A program made the translations under genes and the position numbers. 43,460 bases of DNA. Source: UBA1724 sp963632245. Its GTDB lineage: Bacteria; Verrucomicrobiota; Lentisphaeria; Oligosphaerales; Oligosphaeraceae. The stretch lies in assembly GCA_963632245.1 (NCBI GenBank), contig CAVGTF010000005.1:1-43460 (forward strand). Reading direction: 5' to 3'. The notes below the pieces were generated by a model. It was given only the letters and a program-made list of their open reading frames with translations. It made no database searches and had not been told where the DNA came from. Positions 24,737-32,915 of this stretch are shown here, one piece after another; position 1 is the stretch's first letter; each line of letters starts with the position of its first letter.

Positions 24737-25065
24737 TTTCTAGACGCCCCCTTCCGTGCTTCCAAATGGCGGTTCCAGCGGGAATCGGCCTCCGCTGTGC
24801 GGCCAAGCATGCGCAAAGCGCGGGTCTCGACCACGGCCGCGGCGTGGTCCAGGGAGGCGGGGACATCGGCATCCCGAAGGGCCTCCAGGGCGTCTTTGGG
24901 CAGGCCGTCTTCCACGAGGAGCTCGGCGAGAGTCACGGCGGGAGTGCCGTCGTGGGGATCGGCCTCGTGGAGCGCCTGGCATACCGCCAGGGCGCGGTCA
25001 CGCCGGCCATGCCGCAGGAAGAGCCAGGCCACCGTCATCAGAAACTGTCTGTCGCTTTCGTCCAT
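24727..25065 (-). CDS. Small TPR protein between sctJ and sctK
   Basis: A 112-residue helical-repeat protein: RQFLMTVAWLFLRHGRRDRA-LAVCQAL, AVTLAELLVEDGLPKDALEALRDA and AAVVETRALRMLGRTAEADSRW read as three degenerate TPR hairpins. Size and fold resemble YscG/SycD-type T3SS chaperones. However, a better positional YscG candidate lies at 26103-26471, so this is an extra one. YscH or YscY equivalents would not sit here. It starts 30 bases after the sctJ stop. Likely a chaperone or pilot for an apparatus part; the partner is unknown. Confidence 0.75.
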   Translation of the reverse strand: MDESDRQFLMTVAWLFLRHGRRDRALAVCQALHEADPHDGTPAVTLAELLVEDGLPKDALEALRDADVPASLDHAAAVVETRALRMLGRTAEADSRWNRHLEARKGASRKWI

Positions 25066-25095
25066 CGTTCGCCCAAGAGAGGGGAAAAGGGTGTG

Positions 25096-25713
25096 TCACT
25101 TCTTCGGCGGGGAGTCCCGGAAGACGGTGACCATGATCTTTTCGTATTGCAGGCCCTCGATGGCGTTCTTGACCAGCCCCTTCACGGAGGGGATGACATC
25201 GGTCAGATCCGCGTCCCAGCGGGAGCGGATGGCGACGGCTGCGGAGGAGGGCTGGAGATTTCTGGCGAAGGGGTCGTTTTCGGGAATGACCACGTGGACC
25301 CGCGCGTCAACGACGCCCTCGATTCCGGAGATGGTCTTCGCCAGATCCTGCGCCAGTGCATCCATGAAGCGGATGCGCTCTTCGCTGGGAGAGGAGATCA
25401 TGCCGGACTTCTTGAAGACCTCGCCCACACCCTGGTGGGGCTTGCGGGGCAAGCCCGCTTTCTCCAGGAGATTCACGGCGTCGGCAAAACGGGATTCGGA
25501 GACGGTCACATTCCAGGTGCCTTCTTCGCCCGCTACCTTGTGACAGCTGATTCCGGCATCCAGCAACGCGGCCATGACCAAATTTGCCTGCCGCTCCTCA
25601 AGGCCGGAGTGCAACATCGTTTCTTTGTTGACACACCCCGTGAGCAGCAACACTATCGTCAGCGCCGCCAGGAGACCCCGGAGGCCCGAATCTTTGCGTT
25701 TCATTCCGACCAT
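25096..25713 (-). CDS. sctJ: T3SS inner ring lipoprotein SctJ (YscJ/PrgK)
   Basis: A 205-residue lipoprotein. The signal peptide ends in LLTGC with lipidated C27. Two ring-building domains follow: MLHSGLEERQANLVMAALLD with AGISCHK, and the second with GVVDARVHVVIPE. Many SctJ proteins (YscJ, PrgK) carry a C-terminal membrane helix. This one ends at DSPPKK just after the second domain, as in the short EscJ type. ATG 25713 is 9 bases after AGGAG and is preferred over ATG 25704. It forms the inner-membrane ring with SctD. Confidence 0.96.
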   Translation of the reverse strand: MVGMKRKDSGLRGLLAALTIVLLLTGCVNKETMLHSGLEERQANLVMAALLDAGISCHKVAGEEGTWNVTVSESRFADAVNLLEKAGLPRKPHQGVGEVFKKSGMISSPSEERIRFMDALAQDLAKTISGIEGVVDARVHVVIPENDPFARNLQPSSAAVAIRSRWDADLTDVIPSVKGLVKNAIEGLQYEKIMVTVFRDSPPKK

Positions 25714-25725
25714 GCTTCGGTTCTC

Positions 25726-26106
25726 CTATTGGTTCTTGACCAGGGTCTGGATCGCCGTGGACGCCTTGTCGGCGACCTGCGTCACGACCTGCTGCTGGAA
25801 GGACAGGTTCATTACTTCGTACTGGAGCTCCAATAGCTCGGGCGCCGATACCCCACCCTGCGCATTCAGCTCGCTGAGCGCCTTGATGCGGTGGAGAATC
25901 GCCTGGTTGTCCGCCTGCGCTGTCAGGAAGGAATTGGAGACCTCCGAGGCGAAGGGCACCGGATCCGCTGCCATGGCGGCATCAAAGCGCGCGACGGCAC
26001 CGGGATCCGCCACGGCAACCGCGGAATCCGTGCGCAATTCGGCCGCGGAGAGGGCGCCCTGGGTGGCGGCGGCGCGGATGGGCTCGACTATCATGGGTTC
26101 TGTCAT
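25726..26106 (-). CDS. sctI: T3SS inner rod protein SctI (YscI)
   Basis: A 126-residue protein with the YscI/PrgJ pattern: a variable Ala-rich N-terminal part and a conserved helical C terminus, LLELQYEVMNLSFQQQVVTQ then VADKASTAIQTLVKNQ. SctI forms the rod between export gate and needle and is exported early. Its ATG overlaps the preceding gene's TGA (ATGA), and sctJ follows after 12 bases, as in yscI-yscJ. Confidence 0.93.
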   Translation of the reverse strand: MTEPMIVEPIRAAATQGALSAAELRTDSAVAVADPGAVARFDAAMAADPVPFASEVSNSFLTAQADNQAILHRIKALSELNAQGGVSAPELLELQYEVMNLSFQQQVVTQVADKASTAIQTLVKNQ

Positions 26107-26471
26107 ACGAGCAAGTCCCTTGCAAGTTGTGCCGCCGCGGGATCGGCGGACTGGTTGGCGGCCTCCTCTAACGGAATCCGGGCCTCGGCGGTGCGCTCCA
26201 TGCGCAATAGCGCCATGCCCTTGAAGGCCTTCAGCATGGCAGAATCGGGAAAGCGCAAAAGCGCATCGCGGTCGACGTAGTCCACTGCGCCCTGGAAGTC
26301 CTGCTTGCTGATGAGAAGGATCGTCTTTGCGACCGGGAGAGAGGCCTCGCCCGGACGGAATCGCTCCAGCGCCGCGAGGATCTTCGCGGCGGACTGGAAG
26401 CGGTTCTGCCCGGTCGCCATGAGCGCAACATTCAGCAGCTCCCTGGCCTCCTCTGGTTCCAGGTCGAACAT
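26103..26471 (-). CDS. sctG: TPR-fold needle chaperone SctG (YscG/CdsG-like)
   Basis: A 122-residue all-helical protein with TPR-like hairpins: EARELLNVALMATGQNRFQS, SLPVAKTILLISKQDFQGAV, SAMLKAFKGMALLRMERTAEA. It directly follows the needle gene sctF (TAATG overlap) and precedes sctI. In both Yersinia (yscE-F-G) and Chlamydia (cdsE-F-G) this place belongs to the YscG/CdsG chaperone, which with YscE holds needle monomers in a soluble ternary complex. The DUF1039/HrpB1-like label could equally apply. Confidence 0.82.
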   Translation of the reverse strand: MFDLEPEEARELLNVALMATGQNRFQSAAKILAALERFRPGEASLPVAKTILLISKQDFQGAVDYVDRDALLRFPDSAMLKAFKGMALLRMERTAEARIPLEEAANQSADPAAAQLARDLLV

Positions 26472-26788
26472 TAGCGGAAGTTGGAGGCGATGGAGCTCAG
26501 CGCATCACCCATGTTCTTGTTGATGTTGGTCATGGTGGTCAGCGCCAGATTCCACTGCTGCAGGTCATACTGCAGCTGCTGGAGGTTGGCCTGGACATCG
26601 GGATGCGCCTGGTAGTTCTCCAGGGATTTCTGCAGACGCGTCTCCATGGCGACCGCGGCGTTCATGAGGGCGTTGTACACTGCATCGGTATGCACGAAGT
26701 CGCCGACATTGCTAACACGGGTGGCGTCTTCGGCGACGTCCTGCACTGCGGGGATGCCGGTGGCACCTTTGTTAATGGTGACTGCCAT
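26471..26788 (-). CDS. sctF: T3SS needle protein SctF (YscF/EscF)
   Basis: A 105-residue protein, slightly longer than YscF (87) because of a longer N terminus. The helical hairpin and C-terminal signature are clear: NLQQLQYDLQQWNLALTTMT, NINKNMGDALSSIASNF. It polymerises into the extracellular needle. A good AAGGAG lies 7 bases before ATG 26788. It is flanked by the probable co-chaperone genes, YscE-like upstream and YscG-like downstream. Confidence 0.96.
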   Translation of the reverse strand: MAVTINKGATGIPAVQDVAEDATRVSNVGDFVHTDAVYNALMNAAVAMETRLQKSLENYQAHPDVQANLQQLQYDLQQWNLALTTMTNINKNMGDALSSIASNFR

Positions 26789-26827
26789 TGTTGTGCTCCT
26801 TGTTTTGGGGGTTTCTGTGTGCTGCCT

Positions 26828-27088
26828 TTACGGCTGCAGGGAATGCATCTGTCCGCCGACTCCGGCGGTGAGACGCAAGATCTTTCGGGCCACGATGTTG
26901 GCCTCTTTCAAATCGGACATTCGCTGGAATTCCTCCGGGGAGGCGCCCGCATCCAGGGCGGCGTCCAGGCGTGCGCCCAGACGCGCGAGGATGGCGTCGT
27001 GCCGCGCCAGTGCCGCCTGGCGGTCGGGGCCCGACAGCTCACGCTCAATCTCCAGCAGGGTCACGGGCGCCTGGTTCACGGCTTCCAT
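26828..27088 (-). CDS. Needle co-chaperone, YscE/CdsE-like
   Basis: An 86-residue helical protein with two long helices (VTLLEIERELSGPDRQAALA, and SPEEFQRMSDLKEANIVARK), the fold and size range of EscE/YscE/SsaE co-chaperones. Position between sctD and sctF matches yscD-E-F and chlamydial cdsD-E-F. It would pair with the SctG-like TPR protein to stop needle subunits polymerising in the cytoplasm. Start ATG 27088 follows AAGGAG and overlaps the sctD end by 13 bases. I left the symbol empty because sctE now denotes the translocator. Confidence 0.75.
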   Translation of the reverse strand: MEAVNQAPVTLLEIERELSGPDRQAALARHDAILARLGARLDAALDAGASPEEFQRMSDLKEANIVARKILRLTAGVGGQMHSLQP

Positions 27089-28239
27089 GAGAACTCCTTG
27101 CCGTTGGCATCCGACAGCACCACGGTGTCCGCTTCAATCCGGACGATGGTGGCACCGCCAATCTCGGCGCCCTCGAAGACGCGCCGGCCATCTCGCAGGA
27201 CCAGGCAGGGGAATGGCTTCGTGAGAATGCCGCAGATGGGGAGGGCGACTGCGGGGGAGGACGCGGCGACCGTCCGGCGTGCCCTGGGAGTCGCCACGGG
27301 TGTGGTGGCTGCGGGCTCGCTGGCGGTGAGGAGTGCGGGCTGTCCGGCAGCAAAGAGGACCTCGCTGGCATCCACCTTCTGCATCTTGGGGAGCTCCGTG
27401 GAAAGCGCCTTCAGGACGGCATTGAGCTCCTCGGAGGAGCCCACGGCACCCGAGAGCTTCAGCGTGCGGTCCTTGGCGTCAGCGACCTTGAGGGCGCCTT
27501 CGGTGAGGACGAAGAGGGCATCGGCGGCCGCGGCATGGAAGGACTCGTCGTCGGAGAGATCCAGCTCCACGCCAGGCTGCGCGGAGTATGCCTCCGCCGT
27601 GGCGGCGAGGCGCTCGCTGCGGGTGGCGAAGTTTCCGGAGAGGGTGTTGTTCTCGAGTTTCAGGTGGTATTTCGAGGCGACCTCCGACAGGGAAAGCTTG
27701 TCAAAGATCGAGACCTCCTGCGCACTGGGGCAGCCATTCCCGCGGTTCGTGAAACGCGCGTATTCCCGCTTGATGTCGTCGCGCATCCACCATCCCAGGA
27801 CAATCAGGACAATCAGCAGGAAAATCAGGAAGTAGAGGAAGCCATGGCCGCCCTCCTTCTTCTCCTCGGACTTCTTCGTGTCCTTGGTGTCCTTGGCGGG
27901 GGGCTTCGCCTCCGGGGACTTCTCTGTTGCCGCGGGCGCCGCTTGTGGTGCGGGTTGTGTCTCGGGGGTATTCCAGACGAGGGGTCCCCAGGGCTCGTCC
28001 GCGGGTCCCACGGCCAGGGAGGTGGCGCCCAGGGTCTTCACGTGGAGGAGTGGCAGGGGCTCGCCGTCAAGGGTCACGCCGTCTGCGGTAGCGGAGACGG
28101 TGGTCTTGTCGGGCATGGTGGCGTCGACCAGCAGGATGTCGCAGTCGTCGCCCTTTCCCAGCGTGACGGGCACGCCTTCCACAAGCGCGGCCTCGGCGCC
28201 CTTGTTGGGGCCTTCGATGATTTTGAGGAGCAGGTTCAC
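27076..28239 (-). CDS. sctD: T3SS inner ring protein SctD (YscD/CdsD)
   Basis: A 387-residue single-pass protein. Residues 1-90 form the cytoplasmic FHA-like domain (VTLGKGDDCDILLVD). A Pro/Lys/Glu-rich linker follows, then a membrane helix at about 133-152, then a periplasmic part with BON/ring-building character (LSLSEVASKYHLKLENN, TLKLSGAVGSSEELNAVL). It links SctK in the cytoplasm to the outer rings. The start is GTG at 28239, overlapping the sctV TGA (GTGA). A long Ala/Thr-rich insert around 300-330 precedes the last globular piece and is not typical of YscD. Confidence 0.92.
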   Translation of the reverse strand: MNLLLKIIEGPNKGAEAALVEGVPVTLGKGDDCDILLVDATMPDKTTVSATADGVTLDGEPLPLLHVKTLGATSLAVGPADEPWGPLVWNTPETQPAPQAAPAATEKSPEAKPPAKDTKDTKKSEEKKEGGHGFLYFLIFLLIVLIVLGWWMRDDIKREYARFTNRGNGCPSAQEVSIFDKLSLSEVASKYHLKLENNTLSGNFATRSERLAATAEAYSAQPGVELDLSDDESFHAAAADALFVLTEGALKVADAKDRTLKLSGAVGSSEELNAVLKALSTELPKMQKVDASEVLFAAGQPALLTASEPAATTPVATPRARRTVAASSPAVALPICGILTKPFPCLVLRDGRRVFEGAEIGGATIVRIEADTVVLSDANGKEFSWKP

Positions 28240-30326
28240 AGCTTAAGCCTCCCCAGGGGCTGGATGTTGATTTCCGCGCTCAGCTCCTGGAAGGAGAGGA
28301 CGGGCAATTCGTAGTAGTCCTTTTCGATCATCCGGCGGAAATACCGGCGGATGTCCACGGAGACGATGACCACCGGCTTCTGCGGGATCTTCGCGAGATC
28401 GCCGATGGTGCGTTTGACGACGGCGATGATGGAGCGGACGGTGGCGGGATCCATTGCTAGGTAGGAGCCGCCGGAGGTCTGCCGCACGCTCTTGCGGATG
28501 AGCTCCTCCAGGGAGGGATCCAGCAGATATGCGGCAATGATGTTCTGGCCGCCGGAGAATTTGTAGGAGATGTATCGGGAGAGGGCGGAGCGGACGTATT
28601 CCACCAGCAGCACGGAGTCCTTCTCCCGCTGGCCCCATTCGATGAGGGTCTGGGTGATCCGCTTGAGGTCGCGGACCGAGACGCCCTCCTGCACCAGACG
28701 TTGCAGGACATCGGTGATCTTCTGCATGGGCAGCACGCGCTGGACTTCCTTCACAAGCTCCGGGGCCTCCTTCTCCATGTGGTCGAAGAGGATTCGGGTC
28801 TCCTGGAGGGAGAGGAATTCGTGGGCGTAGCGTCGTAGGACGCCAGAGAGGTGGTACGACAGCACGCCGCCCAGATCCAGAGAGCGGATGCCGGATTCCT
28901 CCAGCTTCGGCTTGTCTTCTTCTTTCACCCAGCAGGTGTCGTGCCCTGCCAGGAAGGGCTTGCCGCCCTCAAAGGAGATGCCGGTGGCAGTCAGGTTCTC
29001 CGAGTCCTCCATGGCGAAGATGTATCCCTTGCGAAGGACACCCTCGGAGACCGGGACCTCGTTCACCAGAATCCGGTATTTGCCGTCGTGGAGAGCGGGA
29101 TCCAGGGAGAGATTGATGCCGGGGAAGGGCACGCCCAAATCGTGGTAGAGGGCGCGGCGAACCGACATGATCTGCTCGTTCAGGGCATCGTAGGTGAGGG
29201 CGCCGCGGATATCGGCGTCGATGTCCACGGTGAGGGGCGTGACCATGGAGAAGTCGTCGCCGTCCTTTTTCTTGGCAGCGGGCGTGGCGCCCTCGGAGGG
29301 CGCGGCTGCCGCCAGAGGATCCTCGGTGTGCGTGGCGCGCTGGGCGGCGAGCTTTGCTTTCGCCATCAGGGAGAGCGCCACCAGCGCCACGAAGGCGGCC
29401 AGGCCGAAGATCTGGAGTTTCGGGAATCCGGGAATCAGTCCGATGCACACCAGCATGGCGGCACCCAGGAGGATCGCCTTCGGCTGGGCGAAGAACTGGT
29501 TGATGATGTCCTGTCCCAGGGGCTTGTTGTCCACATCGCCGACGCGAGTGACGATGACGCCGGCGGTGATGGAGACCAGCAGCGCGGGGATCTGCGAGGT
29601 CAGTCCGTCGCCGATGGTCAGGATGCCGTATTTGGAGATGGCCCAGGCGACCTCCTTGCCGTTCATGAAGACGCCGATGCAGATGCCTCCCACGATGTTG
29701 ATGAAGGTCATGATGAGTCCGGCAATGGCATCGCCCTTGACGAACTTCATGGCACCATCCATGGCACCGTAGAGCTGGGATTCCTTTGCCAGCTCATTGC
29801 GGCGCTGGCGTGCGGTATCCTGGTCGATGGCGCCGGCGCGCATGTCGGCGTCGATGGACATCTGCTTTCCGGGCATGGCATCCAGGGTGAAGCGTGCGGC
29901 CACCTCGGAGACTCGCTCGGCGCCCTTGGCGATCACCACGAACTGCACGATGGTGATGATCAGGAAGATGACCGCGCCCACCACGAAGTTTCCGCCGACC
30001 ACGAAGTTACCGAAGGTCTGGATGATCTCGCCCGCATCTGCCTTCAGGAGGATCAACCGGGTGGTGGTGACATTCAGCGCCAGGCGGAAGAGCGTGGTGA
30101 AGAGGAGCATCGAGGGGAAGGTGGAGAATGCCAGTGCCCTGGGCAGGTAGAGGGAGAGCATCAGCATCACGGTGGAAATCATGATGTTGGTGGCAATCAA
30201 CAGGTCCACCATGGGCGTCGGCAACGGGATGATGAGCAACCCGATGATGCAGACGACCAAGAAGGCCAGGACGAGGTCGCCAAACCTCGAGAAGATATTG
30301 GAGAAATTTGCTAGTGAGCCGTTCAT
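28236..30326 (-). CDS. sctV: T3SS major export gate protein SctV (LcrD/FlhA)
   Basis: A 696-residue FlhA/LcrD protein. The N-terminal half has about eight membrane helices and the family signatures LFTTLFRLALNVTTTRLILL, GNFVVGAVIFLIITIVQFVV, AARFTLDAMPGKQMSIDADM, RAGAID and GDGLTSQIPALLVSITAGVI. The C-terminal cytoplasmic domain forms the nonameric ring that docks substrates and chaperones (LSYHLSGVLRRYAHEFLS, VRSALSRYI). ATG 30326 overlaps the preceding TAA (TAATG). The gene follows a SycN- and SctX-like pair, as in Yersinia. Confidence 0.98.
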   Translation of the reverse strand: MNGSLANFSNIFSRFGDLVLAFLVVCIIGLLIIPLPTPMVDLLIATNIMISTVMLMLSLYLPRALAFSTFPSMLLFTTLFRLALNVTTTRLILLKADAGEIIQTFGNFVVGGNFVVGAVIFLIITIVQFVVIAKGAERVSEVAARFTLDAMPGKQMSIDADMRAGAIDQDTARQRRNELAKESQLYGAMDGAMKFVKGDAIAGLIMTFINIVGGICIGVFMNGKEVAWAISKYGILTIGDGLTSQIPALLVSITAGVIVTRVGDVDNKPLGQDIINQFFAQPKAILLGAAMLVCIGLIPGFPKLQIFGLAAFVALVALSLMAKAKLAAQRATHTEDPLAAAAPSEGATPAAKKKDGDDFSMVTPLTVDIDADIRGALTYDALNEQIMSVRRALYHDLGVPFPGINLSLDPALHDGKYRILVNEVPVSEGVLRKGYIFAMEDSENLTATGISFEGGKPFLAGHDTCWVKEEDKPKLEESGIRSLDLGGVLSYHLSGVLRRYAHEFLSLQETRILFDHMEKEAPELVKEVQRVLPMQKITDVLQRLVQEGVSVRDLKRITQTLIEWGQREKDSVLLVEYVRSALSRYISYKFSGGQNIIAAYLLDPSLEELIRKSVRQTSGGSYLAMDPATVRSIIAVVKRTIGDLAKIPQKPVVIVSVDIRRYFRRMIEKDYYELPVLSFQELSAEINIQPLGRLKL

Positions 30327-30712
30327 TATGTCTCCAGCAGGGCCAGGCGGCATCGCTCGACGAGGTCGGAATCCGCAAGAAGCCTCTCAATTTCGTCAGC
30401 CGCGCGCTCGGAGGCGGGGGTCTTTCGGGCGCGCAAAGAGCGCAGGGTGCGCTGGGCGGCGTCGTGGAAACCGGCGCCCGTGCGCAAGGCGGCCGGGTTC
30501 GCCGCCACCAGCGCGGAAAGGATCTCGGCGCCGACGCCGGCGTCGTGGGGGAAAAGCGCATCCACGGCCTGGGAGACCGTGGTGGTGCCGGGCAGCAACG
30601 CCTTCTGCGCCTCGCCGGCATAGGGCGCTTCAATGACATCCGCGTAGCCGGCGCGGCCAATGCCTACATCAAAGCGGATGGGATCCGCGGTGCGAGAGAC
30701 GCCTAGGCCCAT
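30326..30712 (-). CDS. sctX: Putative early substrate SctX (YscX-like)
   Basis: A 128-residue protein between the SycN-like gene and sctV, exactly where Yersinia has yscX. From recalled YscX (122 residues), features line up in order: a hydrophobic-proline AxDALFPHDAG segment near the middle, TGAGFHDAAQRTLRSLRAR against the YscX FHGLHRAQDYRRELDTL region, and a helical C terminus ending in LLADSDLVERCRLALLE. YscX is needed for export of early substrates and binds SctV with YscY. No YscY-like gene lies next to it here. ATG 30712 follows GGAGG by 6 bases. Moderate confidence for the family, high for the gene. Confidence 0.6.
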   Translation of the reverse strand: MGLGVSRTADPIRFDVGIGRAGYADVIEAPYAGEAQKALLPGTTTVSQAVDALFPHDAGVGAEILSALVAANPAALRTGAGFHDAAQRTLRSLRARKTPASERAADEIERLLADSDLVERCRLALLET

Positions 30713-31080
30713 GAGCTGCCTCCGGATTCTTGGGCGAGCCGCCACAGCAACGTGAAGGCCGCATTGAGTTTCACGAGGGTCACCTCACGCTCCGGAAGGC
30801 GGATCGCCAGGACCGCCTCGCCAGTGCGCGGCAGGATTCCGGTGCGGACGCGGAAGGGCAGGTGTCCATTCGGATGCGCCAGAGTCAAGAGCCGCCGGAG
30901 ATCCCCCGCGGGCGCGCATACCGCCATGGCCAATTCGCCGTCGCGGTATTCCAGGCGCAGGGAGGCGCCGTTGTCGAAGCGCAACGCGGCGGTGCCGTTC
31001 TGCAAAGCCAGGGTATCCAGGCCCGCGGACTGCCCGAATTGCGCGATCGCGGATTCCAGCCAAGAGGGCGCACCACTCAT
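30703..31080 (-). CDS. sycN: SycN-like T3SS chaperone
   Basis: A 125-residue class I chaperone-fold protein. PSWLESAIAQFGQSAGL, a strand-rich centre, NGHLPFRVRTGILP, VLAIRLPEREVTLVKLNAAF and LLWRLAQE follow the SycN sequence (123 residues, starting W-EPIISHF) as I remember it. SycN with YscB binds YopN and keeps the gatekeeper at the export gate. Here the gene follows sctW directly (ATGA overlap) and precedes sctX, as in yopN-tyeA-sycN-yscX. A generic CesT-type chaperone would be the alternative. Confidence 0.7.
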   Translation of the reverse strand: MSGAPSWLESAIAQFGQSAGLDTLALQNGTAALRFDNGASLRLEYRDGELAMAVCAPAGDLRRLLTLAHPNGHLPFRVRTGILPRTGEAVLAIRLPEREVTLVKLNAAFTLLWRLAQESGGSSWA

Positions 31081-32237
31081 TGCTCGCCTCCTTCTTCACG
31101 GGACACCAGGTCGTCCAGGTGCTCCTGGGCGGCATCCACAAGCCGCTGTCGGTCGCCCTCTTTGGCGAAGAGCCTGGGCGAGAGCTTGCGGAAGAGTCCG
31201 GTGAGTTCGCGGGTGAAATCCATTTGTGCGAGGAGCTTCGCCATTCCGCATTCGCCGACAAATGCGGCGATGGCGGGTGAGGCGACGAAGGGCTGTTCTG
31301 TGAATTCGAGGATTCGTGCGGCCATTTGTTCGCCGGTGAGCCGGCAGGGCTCGCCGAATTGCCGTCCCATTCGGAAGCCCAGTGCGCCGAGGGCCTCCAG
31401 GACCGTCTGCAGGACCTGCACGCACTGCAGATCGGTGAGGACGCGACCCAGGATCGCGGTGTCCAGAGAGGGCGAGGAGGCCTTCAGGTCGGCGCCGCAA
31501 CCGGCGATGAGAAAATTGATGGCGTCTTTCAGGCCCTCGGGGCCGCGCTGCGCCAAAAGGGACCGGAAACACTGCTGGGGCGTGGAGAAGCCGACGACCT
31601 CGGAGCGGTACATGTCGCGGAGACCGCCCATCTCCTCCGGAGTGGTGGCGCGGGCGTTGATCTCGGCGGCCAGGTTGATGCCCACACGGATCTCGGCGCC
31701 CTTCGCTTCCGACAATTGCGCCTTCGCCTGGCGGATCAGCGCCAGCATCTCCTCTTCGCCGGGAGCGCAGGCCTGCTCCATGATGTCCAGTAACGCGAAT
31801 TGGTGGCTGGGATCCGTGGAGCCCCGGGAGAGCTCCCGCAACAGCGCCGACGCATTGGGTGGCGTGCCATTGGCAAAGGCGGCACGCAGGAAGCGCATCA
31901 TCTTGGCGACAAAATCGCGGCCGGGCATGTCCGGCATCATCGCCATCCAGGACTCCACGGCGCGCAAGAGCGCGGTGCGGGGGCCCTGCATTTCGCCGAG
32001 TTTCCGGTCGCGCACGCGCTTGGCTTCCTTTTCCTCAAACTGGAAGGAGAGCTCCTCCATGGAGTCCATGAGCTCCGCCATGGGGTCATTTTCCACGGTG
32101 AAGGAGGCGCCCATGAGCTCGCCGCGGCGGACATTCGCGGCCTGCGTGCGGTCTAGCTCGGAGAGCCCCGCCGCCATGGCGCCGGAGGTGCCGGAGGCGT
32201 ATGCGTGCCGGAGGATCTGTGCTGCGTCAAAAGACAT
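31077..32237 (-). CDS. sctW: T3SS gatekeeper SctW (fused YopN-TyeA, HrpJ family)
   Basis: A 386-residue cytoplasmic helical protein. Residues about 40-290 correspond to YopN/HrpJ (ENDPMAELMDSMEELSFQFE, RDFVAKMMRFLRAAF). Residues about 300-375 match TyeA (IAAFVGECGMAKLLAQMDFT, RELTGLFRKL). Fused forms occur in MxiC, CopN and InvE. The role is to block translocator and effector release until contact with a host cell. The open frame extends upstream, but ATG 32237, 8 bases after AAGGAGG, fits. Confidence 0.9.
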   Translation of the reverse strand: MSFDAAQILRHAYASGTSGAMAAGLSELDRTQAANVRRGELMGASFTVENDPMAELMDSMEELSFQFEEKEAKRVRDRKLGEMQGPRTALLRAVESWMAMMPDMPGRDFVAKMMRFLRAAFANGTPPNASALLRELSRGSTDPSHQFALLDIMEQACAPGEEEMLALIRQAKAQLSEAKGAEIRVGINLAAEINARATTPEEMGGLRDMYRSEVVGFSTPQQCFRSLLAQRGPEGLKDAINFLIAGCGADLKASSPSLDTAILGRVLTDLQCVQVLQTVLEALGALGFRMGRQFGEPCRLTGEQMAARILEFTEQPFVASPAIAAFVGECGMAKLLAQMDFTRELTGLFRKLSPRLFAKEGDRQRLVDAAQEHLDDLVSREEGGEQ

Positions 32238-32913
32238 TGCGGGGCCTCCTTCCAGGGAGGAGTTCCGCCTTGCGGTCGCCAGCGCCCTCAATCCAGACAA
32301 TGCCGGGACCGTAGAAGGTGAGCGCCATCTGGGCGGGACCCCGCGGCAACAGCAGGTCCCACAGGGAAAGCCGCGGGCAGAAGCCCGTGGGCATCTTCGT
32401 GGTCCAAGCAACCGCCGCCTCCGGACGAACCGAGATGGTCTCGCCTTCGGCTAAGGAAAGCCTCAGCGTGCGGGAACGGGTGGCAAGCACCACCCACTCC
32501 GAGGAAAATTCCGTGACGCAGAAGGAGAACCGGGCGCTCATGGGAATCGGCTTCACGGTCTTCGCGGCCTTCCAGGACTCCACAGGGGCCAAAAGGACCT
32601 TCTCCGAGACGGCGAAGACCTCCGCCGCACAGGGAATGTGGGTCAAGAACGGCCGCGAGGCAAAGGAACACTTCGCCCACACGGGCGCCGAAGACACCGG
32701 GACTTCTGCTTTCTCAACGCCCTTCTTCGGCTTCTCGATTCCCGCAGAGAGCTGTACCAGCTCCAGAAAATTACGGTCCCGCAGAAACCAGCCCTTGCGA
32801 CGCAGACGGCGGACAACGCCGGAGTACGCGGCGGGCTGGCTACGCGCCAAAAGCCACAGGCCATCGCCTACAGAGGCGAAGCCACTCTCAATTGTGGCCG
32901 CGGAAACGCCCAC
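32227..32913 (-). CDS. AIM24-like (TIGR00266/DUF124) beta-rich protein
   Basis: A 228-residue protein with no signal peptide or membrane helix, rich in beta-strand-like segments. The C-terminal third (LRLSLAEGETISVRPEAAVA, MALTFYGPGIVWIEG) resembles the repeated beta-prism pattern of AIM24/DUF124 proteins, and the length fits. That is a weak, pattern-based call. It begins with GTG 32913, 2 bases after the sctC stop and with AAGGAG spaced 8 bases before it, and overlaps sctW by 11 bases, so it is embedded in the apparatus operon. I know no AIM24-like gene in this place in model systems. Confidence 0.5.
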   Translation of the reverse strand: MGVSAATIESGFASVGDGLWLLARSQPAAYSGVVRRLRRKGWFLRDRNFLELVQLSAGIEKPKKGVEKAEVPVSSAPVWAKCSFASRPFLTHIPCAAEVFAVSEKVLLAPVESWKAAKTVKPIPMSARFSFCVTEFSSEWVVLATRSRTLRLSLAEGETISVRPEAAVAWTTKMPTGFCPRLSLWDLLLPRGPAQMALTFYGPGIVWIEGAGDRKAELLPGRRPRNVF

Positions 32914-32915
32914 AA

